64,000 bases of DNA. Source: Gaoshiqia sp050178015 (GTDB lineage Bacteria; Bacteroidota; Bacteroidia; Bacteroidales; Prolixibacteraceae). The number at the start of each line of letters is the position of its first letter. Position 1 is the stretch's first letter. The notes below the pieces were generated by a model. That model did no database searches. It was not told where the DNA came from and was given only the letters and a program-made list of their open reading frames with translations. Position numbers and translations under genes: made by a program. Below are positions 9,388-18,130 of this stretch, piece after piece. The stretch spans positions 62,001 to 126,000 of the forward strand of contig JBFXGM010000001.1 of assembly GCA_050178015.1 (NCBI GenBank), read 5' to 3'.

Positions 9388-10851
9388 ATGAACTGTAAGC
9401 TCTACATACATATTTTATTTCTGGCGCTGGCTTTCAGCGCCTGCCGGCACGCAATGGTCCCGGATACCACCAAAGCCGAACAGCCCAGTCTGTTCCCCGA
9501 TTATGCAGGGGTAACCATTCCGGCCTCCATCGCTCCGTTAAATTTCAACGTGAATGAAGCATACAGCGCCATTCATGCCGAAATTGAAGGAGCTGACCAG
9601 TCCGGATTTTCGGTCTCCGGGAAAAAATTCATCAAATGGCCACCGAAAAAATGGTCGGAATTGCTTGTCAAAAACACGGGCGACAGCATTCGGATTACCG
9701 TTTCGGTCAAACAAAACGGAAGCTGGATTCAATATGCGCCTTTTGCCATATATATCAGTCCCGACCCGATTGATTACGGACTGGCATACCGCTTGGTGGC
9801 GCCAGGCTACGAGGTGTACAGCAAAATGGGCATCTACCAGCGTGACCTGTCAACATTTCAGCAATCGGCCATCATTGAAAATACGCTGGTTCCCGGAAGT
9901 TGCGTCAATTGTCACTCCTTCCGGCTTACCGACCCCAACTACCTGAATATACACATGCGCGGCCCCAAAGGGGGCACGATCCTGAAAACGGGGGATGAAA
10001 TCAACCTGCTCAACACCAAAACTCCGCGTACCCTGTCGAACTTTGTTTACCCGTTCTGGCACCCGTCGGGCAATTTCCTGACCTATTCGGTCAACAACAT
10101 CAAACAGGTATTTCACGAAACCAAGGAAAAACGGGTGGAAGTAGTTGACCTGGCCTCGGACGTGATTGTTTATGATGTAAAAAACAACCTGACCCTGTAT
10201 TGCGACCAACTGATGTCGGATTCGGTTTTCGAAACCTTTCCAACATTTTCGCCCGACGGCAGGACCTTGTATTTCTGTGCCTCCGATGCAAAAGAATTTC
10301 CTTCGGAATACCAGCAAGTGAGATACAATTTGTGCAGCCTGGCATTCGATCCCGAGACGGCAACATTCGGAACCAGGATCGATACTGTTTTCCATGCTTC
10401 GGCACTTGGAAAAAGCGTCACATTCCCGCGCCCCTCGCCGGATGGCCGCTACATCATGTTCACCCTCACCGACTATGGCAATTTTTCGATCTGGCACGAC
10501 GAGGCCGACCTGTACCTGCTGGATGTGCAAACCGGCGAATGCCGGGCCCTGGACGCTGTCAACAGCAACCGGACAGAGAGCTACCATTCCTGGTCGTCCA
10601 ACTCGCGGTGGTTCGTGTTCAGCAGCCGCCGCATCGACGGGCTTTACACACATCCGTTTATCGCCCACCTCGACGAAAACGGCAACCCGGGCAAACCCTT
10701 TGTGCTCCCCCAGGAAAATCCCGGTCATCACGATGCCCTGCTATTCTCTTATAACATTCCTGAGTTTATCAATCAACCGGTAAAACTGGACATGCACCAG
10801 GTGGAGTACCTCCTGCACACCGAGGGCACCAAAGTGGAACAACGGGAGTAA
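9388..10851 (+). CDS. Haem-c motif/PD40 beta-propeller lipoprotein, cassette copy 2
   Basis: 487 residues; lipobox FSAC (Cys about 19). It has the shared N-terminal motif (FPDYAGVTIPASIAPLNF) and CVNCH at residues 172-176 followed by HMRGPKGGTIL. Propeller blades are FWHPSGNFLTYS, FPTFSPDGRTLYF, FPRPSPDGRYIMFT and YHSWSSNSRWFVFSSRR. The order haem motif then propeller is the same in all three copies. No other conserved Cys pair is obvious, so a single haem is expected. Neighbour spacing is 10 bases before and 12 after, so it lies in one transcription unit with DUF6057 copies 2 and 3. Confidence 0.8.
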   Translation: MNCKLYIHILFLALAFSACRHAMVPDTTKAEQPSLFPDYAGVTIPASIAPLNFNVNEAYSAIHAEIEGADQSGFSVSGKKFIKWPPKKWSELLVKNTGDSIRITVSVKQNGSWIQYAPFAIYISPDPIDYGLAYRLVAPGYEVYSKMGIYQRDLSTFQQSAIIENTLVPGSCVNCHSFRLTDPNYLNIHMRGPKGGTILKTGDEINLLNTKTPRTLSNFVYPFWHPSGNFLTYSVNNIKQVFHETKEKRVEVVDLASDVIVYDVKNNLTLYCDQLMSDSVFETFPTFSPDGRTLYFCASDAKEFPSEYQQVRYNLCSLAFDPETATFGTRIDTVFHASALGKSVTFPRPSPDGRYIMFTLTDYGNFSIWHDEADLYLLDVQTGECRALDAVNSNRTESYHSWSSNSRWFVFSSRRIDGLYTHPFIAHLDENGNPGKPFVLPQENPGHHDALLFSYNIPEFINQPVKLDMHQVEYLLHTEGTKVEQRE

Positions 10852-10863
10852 AAAAGAACCGGA

Positions 10864-12660
10864 ATGAAAGAAAAACGACATCACGCAAACAGGCTGATTG
10901 CAGGAGCTTTTTTCACAGCTCTGCTGCTGTTTTGGGGGTTGGCCTATCCGGAGCATCTGGTGCAAAAAGAACAGATGCAATTGTTCTTGTGGAGCCTGGC
11001 ATATTTGAACGAACATCTGATCATCCAGGGTGGCTTGATAAGCTATTTAGGAGAATTCCTGACCCAGTTCTTCCTGTACAAATGGGTAGCAGCTGCGATT
11101 CTCAGCGGGATTCTGCTTTCGTTGTATGCCGCAACCAATAGCGTTCTCCGCAAATTGTTCGGTAAACCAAGCCCCCTGCTGGCTGTCATGCCAGCTATTG
11201 GCTACCATTTTCTGTTGCTCAACGATGATTATTACCTCTCAGGCGCGCTGGCTTTGAGCCTGACCATTTGGGCACTTGCGTTCTGTTGCAGCCTGACAAA
11301 ACAAACATACAGGATCATCTCAGGCATTTTATTTATTCCTGTTATTTATTGGCTATTGGGTGGGGCTTATCTGGTTTTCTTGCTGTCGGTCTGTTTGGTT
11401 GAATGGATCTTGTTCTTCAGGAAAGACCATCGAAAAATGAACCGGTGGCAAATCGTTTGGGTCATCCCAACCTTGCTGATCACGGGCAGTATCATTCCGC
11501 TAATGGCCCGCAGATATGTGATCCTTGACACCCTCCTGCAAAGCTACCTTTCGCACGCCTATTACAAATTTAGTTTTATTCTCCCTCCCCCGCTTATTGC
11601 GGTTTTCCTGGCTGTTCCGCTGGTTATTATGCTGCAAGGGGCCTTCCACGCTTTCTACCCGCGAAAAAGCCATCCGGTATTTCGTTATGCAATCGCCACG
11701 GTTTTACTGATTGTCGCAGGCTTCGGATGCTACCATCTTCACGATTTTGAAGAAGAAAAAGAGATGAAGTACGACAACCTGGTTTACCGCCAGCAATGGG
11801 AACAAATTATTGAACTGGCCCGGCAAGAACCGCCGGTTGGTAAACAAGGAAAACTGGCGCTGACCCTGGCATTAGGACAGACAGATCGGTTAAGTTCACA
11901 GCTCTTTCAGTTCAATCCCGGTCTGCACGATTTTTTTATCGCCTATAAAGTGCATGGCATGGCCCCGCTCATGGCCCAGGAACCGTATTTCTATCTGGGC
12001 CTGACCAATTTCTCACAAATGCTTTGCATCGAAACCATCGAATCAACTCCCGATGCTGCCCGCCCGGTGAGGGCCATGAAGCGATATGCCGAAAACTGCC
12101 TCATCAACGGTCAGTACGACGTGGCCGCCCGCTACCTGCGCTATTTGCAACAAACTTTGTTTTACCGGAACTGGGCCAACGAGGCCCTGCAATACCTGCA
12201 TGACGATGAAAAAATCCAGGCTCATCCGCTGTGGGGAAAACTGAGAAGCTACCGGGTGAAAGATGATTTTTACTATCAGTTCGATCAGCCGGAAACCATG
12301 CTGGCAGCCCTGCTGCGGAGCAACCTGAAAAATAAAACGGCCTACGAATACCTGATGTCGCGTTTTTTGCTGAAGAAGGATTTTGATGAGTTTTTAAAAT
12401 ACCTTCCTATTGCCAATCAAATGAATTACAGAGAATTGCCATTGACATACCAGGAAGTGCTGGCCTATGTGGAAACCCTGTTGCCGGAAATCCCCGAAAA
12501 CCTGGCCCATTACGCTATCAGCGAACCGGTCCGATCGCGCCTGACAGCGTACGCCCAAACCTTTCAGCAAGGCGGACATCAAGAACCGGAGCTGATGCAA
12601 AAGCTATATGGCGATACGTATTGGTACTATGTACATTTTATTGAACAGGATGAAGACTAA
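10864..12660 (+). CDS. DUF6057-family polytopic membrane protein, cassette copy 3
   Basis: 598 residues. It shows the same architecture as copies 1 and 2: about nine N-terminal membrane segments, KEQMQLFLWSLAYL and YLGEFLTQFFLYKW, acidic loop LNDDYYLSGALAL (about 120-132), VIYWLLGGAYL, then a helical repeat half with MKRYAENCLINGQYDVAARYLRYLQQTLFYRNWA. The C-terminus contains GDTYWYYVHF. The acidic loop followed by membrane segments is faintly reminiscent of GT-C-type enzymes, but I see no diagnostic motif and do not call it one. The 3' end overlaps the start of the next gene by 11 bases. Confidence 0.78.
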   Translation: MKEKRHHANRLIAGAFFTALLLFWGLAYPEHLVQKEQMQLFLWSLAYLNEHLIIQGGLISYLGEFLTQFFLYKWVAAAILSGILLSLYAATNSVLRKLFGKPSPLLAVMPAIGYHFLLLNDDYYLSGALALSLTIWALAFCCSLTKQTYRIISGILFIPVIYWLLGGAYLVFLLSVCLVEWILFFRKDHRKMNRWQIVWVIPTLLITGSIIPLMARRYVILDTLLQSYLSHAYYKFSFILPPPLIAVFLAVPLVIMLQGAFHAFYPRKSHPVFRYAIATVLLIVAGFGCYHLHDFEEEKEMKYDNLVYRQQWEQIIELARQEPPVGKQGKLALTLALGQTDRLSSQLFQFNPGLHDFFIAYKVHGMAPLMAQEPYFYLGLTNFSQMLCIETIESTPDAARPVRAMKRYAENCLINGQYDVAARYLRYLQQTLFYRNWANEALQYLHDDEKIQAHPLWGKLRSYRVKDDFYYQFDQPETMLAALLRSNLKNKTAYEYLMSRFLLKKDFDEFLKYLPIANQMNYRELPLTYQEVLAYVETLLPEIPENLAHYAISEPVRSRLTAYAQTFQQGGHQEPELMQKLYGDTYWYYVHFIEQDED

Positions 12661-14128
12661 ACTGAAATATATGGTATTGGCCGGCTTGCTTGCCGTTTTT
12701 TCATGCACCATGGAAGAACCGCGATATGCGGAAGAATCCGGCAAATACCCGACGGTTTTCCCGAACGATGCCTGGGCAACCATCCCGCCCAACATTGCCC
12801 CCTTGAATTTTCGTTTCGAAGAAGCCTGCGACGAGCTTTTCCTCTCGGTAAAAGGCAAGAAAAGTGAACTGAAAAAAAACTTTCGCGGCAATAAAACCAG
12901 CATTGCACCCGAAGAATGGAAGCGCTTCCTGGACGAAAACAAAGGCGACAGCATTGCCTTTACCGTTTATGCAAAAACCAACAAGAGATGGCTGAAATAC
13001 AAAACCTTCAGCTATTTTGTGGCGCCGGAACCTATCGACGAATATCTGGTTTACCGTTGGCTAAGCCCCGGTTACCAAACCTGGAACAAGATGGGTATTT
13101 ACCAGCGTCGTTTAAGCGATTTTAAGGTCGAAAAAATTCTGGACAACAAGCTGATGCCCCACACCTGCATGAACTGCCATGCGCTTGCAGCCAACAACCC
13201 GGACAACATGATGCTCCACCTGCGCGAGAACAACTCCGGCACCATCATCATCCGCAAAGGCCGGGTGGAAAAGCTGCAAACCAAAACCCCGACCACTTTT
13301 TCCAGCGTTTCGTTTCCGTACTGGCACCCTACGGCAAAATACATTGCTTTTTCGATCAACAAGGTGCGGCAGATATTCCCGGCCTCCGGTCAGGAACGGG
13401 CCCACGCCTACGACATGATTTCGGATATGGTGATTTATGATGTGGACGAAAACGAGTTCTTCACCTCTCCCCTCCTTTTTTCGGATGCGGCCTACGAAGC
13501 ATTCCCCTGCTTTTCGCCCGACGGAAAGACGCTTTATTTTGTCACAGCACCGGCCATGCCCATGCCGCAGGAAATAAACGCTGCACGATACAGTTTGTGC
13601 GCCATTTCGTTCGACCCGGAAACCGGAGGCCTGGGCGCCACGGTAGATACGCTGATTTCGGCTTCTGCTATCGGTAAAAGTGTGACCATGCCCCGCATTT
13701 CGCCCGATGGCAAACACATCCTGCTCACGCTGGCCAATCGCGGAAACTTCCCGGCCTACGATACGGATGCCGACCTTTACCTGTATCGCCTGAATGACTC
13801 GGCGCTGGTTCGCTTAGACCGCATCAACAGCGATCAGGTGGAAAGCTATCATTCCTGGTCGTCGAACGGGAGATGGGTTATTTTCAGCAGCCGTCGAATG
13901 GATGGCCTGCACATGAACTTTTACATCGCGTACATGGATGAAAACGGAAATTCCGGCAAGCCCTTTTTGTTGCCGCAGGAAGATCCTGATTTTCACGACA
14001 TGTTCCTGTACTCGTTCAATATACCGGAGTTTTCGGTAAAACGGGTGGACGTGAATCCGTATGAAATTGAAAACGTTGCCAAACAATCGATCGGAGCGCA
14101 GGTAAAATTTGATGAACACAACCATTGA
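12650..14128 (+). CDS. Haem-c motif/PD40 beta-propeller lipoprotein, cassette copy 3
   Basis: 492 residues from the ATG at 12650, chosen because it begins a lipoprotein signal (MKTKLKYMVLAGLLAVFSC, Cys 19); an upstream in-frame start at 12608 would only add residues before the signal. It has the shared FPNDAWATIPPNIAPLNF segment, then CMNCH at residues 173-177, and blades FPYWHPTAKYIAFS, FPCFSPDGKTLYF, MPRISPDGKHILLT and YHSWSSNGRWVIFSSRR. It overlaps copy 3 of the membrane protein by 11 bases. The third independent conservation of the CxxCH next to the propeller argues that the motif is functional. Confidence 0.8.
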   Translation: MKTKLKYMVLAGLLAVFSCTMEEPRYAEESGKYPTVFPNDAWATIPPNIAPLNFRFEEACDELFLSVKGKKSELKKNFRGNKTSIAPEEWKRFLDENKGDSIAFTVYAKTNKRWLKYKTFSYFVAPEPIDEYLVYRWLSPGYQTWNKMGIYQRRLSDFKVEKILDNKLMPHTCMNCHALAANNPDNMMLHLRENNSGTIIIRKGRVEKLQTKTPTTFSSVSFPYWHPTAKYIAFSINKVRQIFPASGQERAHAYDMISDMVIYDVDENEFFTSPLLFSDAAYEAFPCFSPDGKTLYFVTAPAMPMPQEINAARYSLCAISFDPETGGLGATVDTLISASAIGKSVTMPRISPDGKHILLTLANRGNFPAYDTDADLYLYRLNDSALVRLDRINSDQVESYHSWSSNGRWVIFSSRRMDGLHMNFYIAYMDENGNSGKPFLLPQEDPDFHDMFLYSFNIPEFSVKRVDVNPYEIENVAKQSIGAQVKFDEHNH

Positions 14129-14140
14129 TATCTAAATACC

Positions 14141-15454
14141 ATGAACATGATAAAGACCCGGAATTGGATACAGCAAACTCCTTCTCTGAATGAGGGAGAA
14201 AAGGTGAAAAATCATTTGTATAATCACGAAATTCTGATAGGTTTGAAAAGTAATACTGACATGGAACGAGAAGTTGCTAAAGATTGTCCGGCTTGTATGG
14301 TTAAACCCAACTATCATATTTTTACACCTCAAAATACGGAAAGCATCCAACTGCAATGGCAGAGCTGTTTCAACAGCTTTCAGCAATATTTGGCTGCCAA
14401 CCCGCTGCAAAAAGCATTTATGATGCGGATCTTTGTTTCGGCTGGCAATGCAGACCAGTATCAGCAAGCAGGCCGAATGATCAAAGCATCGTTTTCGGGC
14501 AGCCAAATTCCGTTCAGTATATTGGCTGAAGCGCCCGAAAAACCCTGGCTGGTAATCATCGAAGCCGGATTTGCCGATGCTTCGCAGGTTAAAGTGGAAT
14601 ATCGCAGTGCCGGTACCCTCAACTTCTGCCAACTATCAGGGCCCGGCTATACCGAATATTGGCTGGCCGGCTCCGAAGGCGAAACTGACTGCAAAGGGAT
14701 TCACAGCTCAGCCACCAAGGCTTTTAGCCGCCTGGCAAAAGCGATCGACTTCCTGGGACTGAAATTTGACCACATCGTACGCCAATGGAACTATGTGGAG
14801 CAGATTTTCGGTTTTCAACAACTAGACTCAAAAAGCCGGCAACACTACCAGCTGTTCAACGAAGTGCGCAGTGAGTATTTTTCAAACTACCGCAGCAGGT
14901 GTGACTTTCCGGCAGCGACCGGCATCGGTGTTGATCAAAACGGAGTAACCATCGAATGTATGTTGATGCAGGGCGACAGCAAGCTGAAAATCATCCCCAT
15001 CAGCAACCCCAAGCAACTCAATGCTTACAAGTATGGCCAAATCGTGCTGAAGGGCGATCCCGCCAACCAGAAGAAAACCAACCAGGTGCCCCAGTTCGAG
15101 CGCGCCAAGCTGGTGACCAACGGAAAAAGCAGCAGGGTGTTTATCTCCGGAACTGCTTCCATTGTAGGCCAGGAAACCATTGGCCCGGGGGATGTGGAAA
15201 AGCAAACCCGCACCACCATCGACAATATGGAGCTGCTCACCAGCAAGATGAACCTGAAATCACATTGCCCGGAGCTGACCGTTTACCCCGAAAAATATGC
15301 CTATGTGCGGGTGTATGTAAAAGAAGAAAAAGACATTCCGAAAGTAAAACCCATCTGCCGGGAACATTTTGGCGATGTACCCATCACCTTCGTCAAGGCC
15401 GATATTTGCCGTGCCAACCTGTTGGTGGAAATTGAAGGCGAAAAGATTTCCTGA
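14141..15454 (+). CDS. Chorismatase-like protein (FkbO/Hyg5/XanB2 type, two YjgF-like halves)
   Basis: 437 residues, cytoplasmic, no signal. The C-terminal half carries RVFISGTASIVGQETIGPGD (about 326-345) followed by QTRTTIDNMELL, which is the signature region of FkbO/Hyg5/XanB2 chorismatases. These enzymes hydrolyse or eliminate chorismate to dihydroxycyclohexadienoate or hydroxybenzoates. The N-terminal half (FNSFQQYLAANPLQKAFMMRIFVSAGNADQYQQ) also resembles a YjgF/RidA-fold half, as expected for the family. It begins 12 bases after cassette 3, so it is probably co-transcribed and could supply a hydroxybenzoate-type product to the same pathway. The product type (3-HBA, 4-HBA or diene) cannot be read here. 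Confidence 0.7.
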   Translation: MNMIKTRNWIQQTPSLNEGEKVKNHLYNHEILIGLKSNTDMEREVAKDCPACMVKPNYHIFTPQNTESIQLQWQSCFNSFQQYLAANPLQKAFMMRIFVSAGNADQYQQAGRMIKASFSGSQIPFSILAEAPEKPWLVIIEAGFADASQVKVEYRSAGTLNFCQLSGPGYTEYWLAGSEGETDCKGIHSSATKAFSRLAKAIDFLGLKFDHIVRQWNYVEQIFGFQQLDSKSRQHYQLFNEVRSEYFSNYRSRCDFPAATGIGVDQNGVTIECMLMQGDSKLKIIPISNPKQLNAYKYGQIVLKGDPANQKKTNQVPQFERAKLVTNGKSSRVFISGTASIVGQETIGPGDVEKQTRTTIDNMELLTSKMNLKSHCPELTVYPEKYAYVRVYVKEEKDIPKVKPICREHFGDVPITFVKADICRANLLVEIEGEKIS

Positions 15455-15530
15455 ACCAAGCGGCAGATGATGGAACAAACCGATACGGATAGATGATATT
15501 ACCTGAATATTAACCTACTTACCCAACAAC

Positions 15531-16526
15531 ATGAGAACCTTGATTGCATGGCCCCTGAAACAGCTAACCCTACTGGCTGGATTGTTGCTGATCGCTGTCG
15601 GCAGCCTTCAGTCGCAAACCCCGGTTGAAAAGCATGGAAAACTCCGGATAGAAAACGGGCAGATTGTCAACCAGAACAGCGAAGCGCCGCAACTACGCGG
15701 GATCAGCTTTTCGTGGAGCCTGTGGCAGGGGCAAAAATATTACAACGAAGAGGTGGTGGACTGGCTTTGCCAGGATTTCAACGTATCATTGCTGCGGGCT
15801 TCCATGGGTGTGGAACCCAAAGGCGGATACCTCGATGACAAGGAAATGCAGCTGGAACTGATGACCCGCGTCATCGACCGGGCTATTGAAAACGGCGTGT
15901 ACATCCTGATTGACTGGCACGACCACAATGGCGAAAAAAACCTGGAGGCCTCCAAAGCATTTTTTGCAGAAATGGCCCGCAAATATGCCGGAACGCCCCA
16001 TGTGATTTATGAAATTTTCAACGAACCGGCACGCCAAAGCTGGGAAGTGGTGAAAGCCTATTCCGAAGAAGTAATTCGTGTTATCCGGCAGTACGATGCC
16101 GAAAACCTGATTGTAGTGGGAAGTCCGCACTGGGACCAGGATGTGGATGTTGCCGCAGCCGAACCGATCACCGGGTTCGATAACCTGTGCTATTCCTTTC
16201 ATTTTTATGCTTCGGATGACCACCACCAGAAACAACTTCGTGACAAAGCCAACAAAGCCCTGGAACTGGGCCTGCCGTTGTTCGTTACCGAGTGGGGTGT
16301 GGGCGAGGCCAACGGCGACGGCAAATTCGACCGTAAACGCACCGAGACCTGGATGAAGTGGATGGAAACCAACCGACTGAGCTGGGTTAACTGGAACGTA
16401 ACCGACAAAGCCGAAACCACCGCCCTGCTGAAACCCGGCGCACCGGCAAACGGCAGCTGGACAGCAGATCAGCTAACGGAAAGCGGGAAATATATCCGAA
16501 AAAAATTACGGGAGCTGAACAAATAA
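15531..16526 (+). CDS. Glycoside hydrolase family 5 endoglucanase-like enzyme
   Basis: 331 residues with an N-terminal signal peptide (about 1-28, cleavage near LQS-Q) and no lipobox, so periplasmic or secreted. A single GH5 (beta/alpha)8 domain shows LRGISFSWSLW, ILIDWHDH (127-132), acid/base Glu165 in IYEIFNEP and nucleophile Glu254 in LFVTEWGVGEANGDG. The sequence is closest in style to GH5_2 beta-1,4-endoglucanases. No carbohydrate-binding module is attached. It lies 76 bases after the chorismatase-like gene, so it may be in the same transcript or have its own promoter. It converges with the Smr gene downstream. Confidence 0.9.
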   Translation: MRTLIAWPLKQLTLLAGLLLIAVGSLQSQTPVEKHGKLRIENGQIVNQNSEAPQLRGISFSWSLWQGQKYYNEEVVDWLCQDFNVSLLRASMGVEPKGGYLDDKEMQLELMTRVIDRAIENGVYILIDWHDHNGEKNLEASKAFFAEMARKYAGTPHVIYEIFNEPARQSWEVVKAYSEEVIRVIRQYDAENLIVVGSPHWDQDVDVAAAEPITGFDNLCYSFHFYASDDHHQKQLRDKANKALELGLPLFVTEWGVGEANGDGKFDRKRTETWMKWMETNRLSWVNWNVTDKAETTALLKPGAPANGSWTADQLTESGKYIRKKLRELNK

Positions 16527-16564
16527 GAAAGCAGGAAGCACAAACATATTAAAACCTTTTGGTT

Positions 16565-16636
16565 TGTCATCCTGAACTTGTTTCCGGACCTGTTCCCAGG
16601 CTAAGGGGATCTCTCCTGAAACAAGCTCAGGGCGAC
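16565..16636. repeat. Inverted pair of the GTCATCCTGAACTTGTTTC repeat
   Basis: Bases 16565-16583 (GTCATCCTGAACTTGTTTC) and the reverse complement of about 16618-16636 (GTCGCCCTGAGCTTGTTTC) agree at all but three positions, giving a long imperfect stem. It lies between the convergent GH5 and Smr genes, where it could act as a bidirectional terminator. A related half-copy is at 31117-31143. Confidence 0.65.
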
Positions 16637-16681
16637 CCTGCTCCAATGTTATTGGCTACTCCCCGCTACTTTTTTAAAAGC

Positions 16682-17746
16682 CTACTTCCTGCGCAAAACC
16701 ACCATCGTAGCGCCGTAGCCGTATTCCTGGAAACTGGCATCCTGAAAGGGGTACTTTTTATATTTGGTTGACAATTCGCGGCGCAGTTCCTGCTTCAGGG
16801 TACCGTTCCCCAGCCCGTGAATAAATACAATCCGTTTAACTGCCTGGTTGGAAATAGCTTCTTCCATCTTCTCGCGGAATTTGGCCATTTGCACATCCAG
16901 CATGTCTTTGTTCGACAAGCCCGCAGTGGAGTCGAGTAACTCGTGGATATGCAGGTCAACCTCAACCAACTCGGGCGTTTCTACTTTTAGCTGAGGCACG
17001 CGGGCCGGCTCTTTTTCGCGGACCGCTTTCTTCACCTCATTCTCCGTCAGTTCCTCCAGCGCTTTGTCCATAGCGGTCTCATTCAGTTTAAACAACATCA
17101 CCTTTTCTCTGAAGAAGTCTGATTTAGAAAAACTGCCCGATTTATAAAACTTCACGGGGTTGACGCTGATCTTGCGGACGACGGGCTTTTCCAAACGCGG
17201 AGCTTTTTCTTTAAAGTAGATCAGCTGAAAAGCAAATTCGGGCAATTGGGCAATATCGGCCTGTGAAAGCGTACCCAGCACCAGCTTCGTATTTGGTTCC
17301 AACTTGCCAGCCTCCCGCGTCGCGTATTCATTACCTGCAAAATGACTGTAATGGTATAACACCTGATAGTTACTATCGTTGATCAGATAAATTTTGGTTT
17401 CCCCTTCCAGCGGATTATGGCTGTTTTCGGGCAAAAAGGCCAGGTAAAATTTCGGCTCGTCGTTTCCGGCAATTAGTACCGGCGGTTCCTCTTTCACCTC
17501 CTCGCGTACCGGAGCCTCGGCTTTTCCACGCCGGATAAACTGCTCCACACTGGGCTTTTCTTCCTTATTCGGGGCTTGTTCCGCGTCCAAAATGATTTCA
17601 TGGATCAGCACCGGAATTTCAAAGCCATCCTCATTTTCCACATGCACCATATTGTTCCCGACAATTTTAGTGATGACGCCACCACCCACATCGTTCAAAA
17701 ATTTTACCCGATCTCCTAATTTGTACATAGCTGTCTGATTTTCCAC
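16682..17746 (-). CDS. DUF2027 plus Smr-domain protein
   Basis: 354 residues, cytoplasmic. The N-terminus (YKLGDRVKFLNDVGGGVITKIVGNNMVHVENEDGFEIPV) is the small beta-barrel that starts Bacteroidota DUF2027 proteins. The C-terminal ~90 residues are a Smr (small MutS-related) domain: VDLHIHELLDS, KFREKMEEAI and the IVFIHGLGNGTLKQELRREL loop. Smr domains are associated with nucleic-acid nicking or RNA cleavage. The first Met gives MENQTAM; translation could also start at the second Met (17728), which begins MYKLGD. It stands alone. Confidence 0.85.
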   Translation of the reverse strand: MENQTAMYKLGDRVKFLNDVGGGVITKIVGNNMVHVENEDGFEIPVLIHEIILDAEQAPNKEEKPSVEQFIRRGKAEAPVREEVKEEPPVLIAGNDEPKFYLAFLPENSHNPLEGETKIYLINDSNYQVLYHYSHFAGNEYATREAGKLEPNTKLVLGTLSQADIAQLPEFAFQLIYFKEKAPRLEKPVVRKISVNPVKFYKSGSFSKSDFFREKVMLFKLNETAMDKALEELTENEVKKAVREKEPARVPQLKVETPELVEVDLHIHELLDSTAGLSNKDMLDVQMAKFREKMEEAISNQAVKRIVFIHGLGNGTLKQELRRELSTKYKKYPFQDASFQEYGYGATMVVLRRK

Positions 17747-18130
17747 AAAAGTAAGAACAATTTTCAGGTTCGACTACCCAAAGCAGAAAGCGTTCAGGAA
17801 ATCGCTTTTAAAAATTTTTAATTAATTGTCCTTTCAGGGCGCACATCCCCAAAGGCCCCCTAATACCCGAGGCATTTTCGGCAAATGCCAAATAGATTAA
17901 TTTGGACCTTCATAAGGGGGTATGGCACGTTGTCACGACATGTCGTGACCGTACCTGGCTTTCCCTTTTGCTGCGCTTCGGGTTTTATCCGGCGCGTAGG
18001 GCCACGGTATGCCGTGACCGGGCGGATGGTAACGCCCCTGAAAGGACAGTCTGCCATCCTTAACAAGAAAGCGTTGATGGTTTTATCCGGTGAAATAATT
18101 TCTACCGCATATTTTGTATTTTTGCCGCCC
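17747..18130. other. Intergenic region between divergent Smr and QueA genes
   Basis: 384 bases without a supported gene. It holds dispersed repeat copy A (17932-18074), a perfect 18-bp palindrome and, at about 17799-17850, a weaker stretch resembling the beginning of copy C (TTTAAAAATT followed by TCCTTTCAGGG). I recognise no clear promoter for either gene. Confidence 0.5.
17932..18074 (-). repeat. Dispersed repeat, copy A (inverted relative to copies B and C)
   Basis: Read on the minus strand, this stretch aligns to the copies at 22741 and 23661: CTTTC...AAGGATG, a GGTCGTTACCATCC-like core, CCGTGGCCCTACGCGCCGG and GGGAAAGCCAGGTA. It contains a near-palindrome (CCACGGTATGCCGTGACC region) and a perfect palindrome GTCACGACATGTCGTGAC at 17932-17949. 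One minus-strand frame reads QGRYHPPGHGIPWPYAPDK, a peptide also encoded by copy B with mainly third-position differences. Confidence 0.75.

Noticed and set aside
9850..10731. Minus-strand open frame of 293 codons opposite haem-propeller copy 2
   Set aside because: It lies wholly inside a well-supported plus-strand gene and its translation matches nothing. Similar shadows exist opposite copies 1 and 3 only because those genes are homologous.
10864..12660. DUF6057 proteins as GT-C glycosyltransferases
   Set aside because: An acidic loop follows early membrane helices in copies 2 and 3, but copy 1 lacks it and no other glycosyltransferase motif is visible, so the idea is not supported.
17885..18130. 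82-codon N-terminal extension of the queA-like gene
   Set aside because: It translates dispersed repeat copy A, and the family sequence begins at the ATG at 18131.
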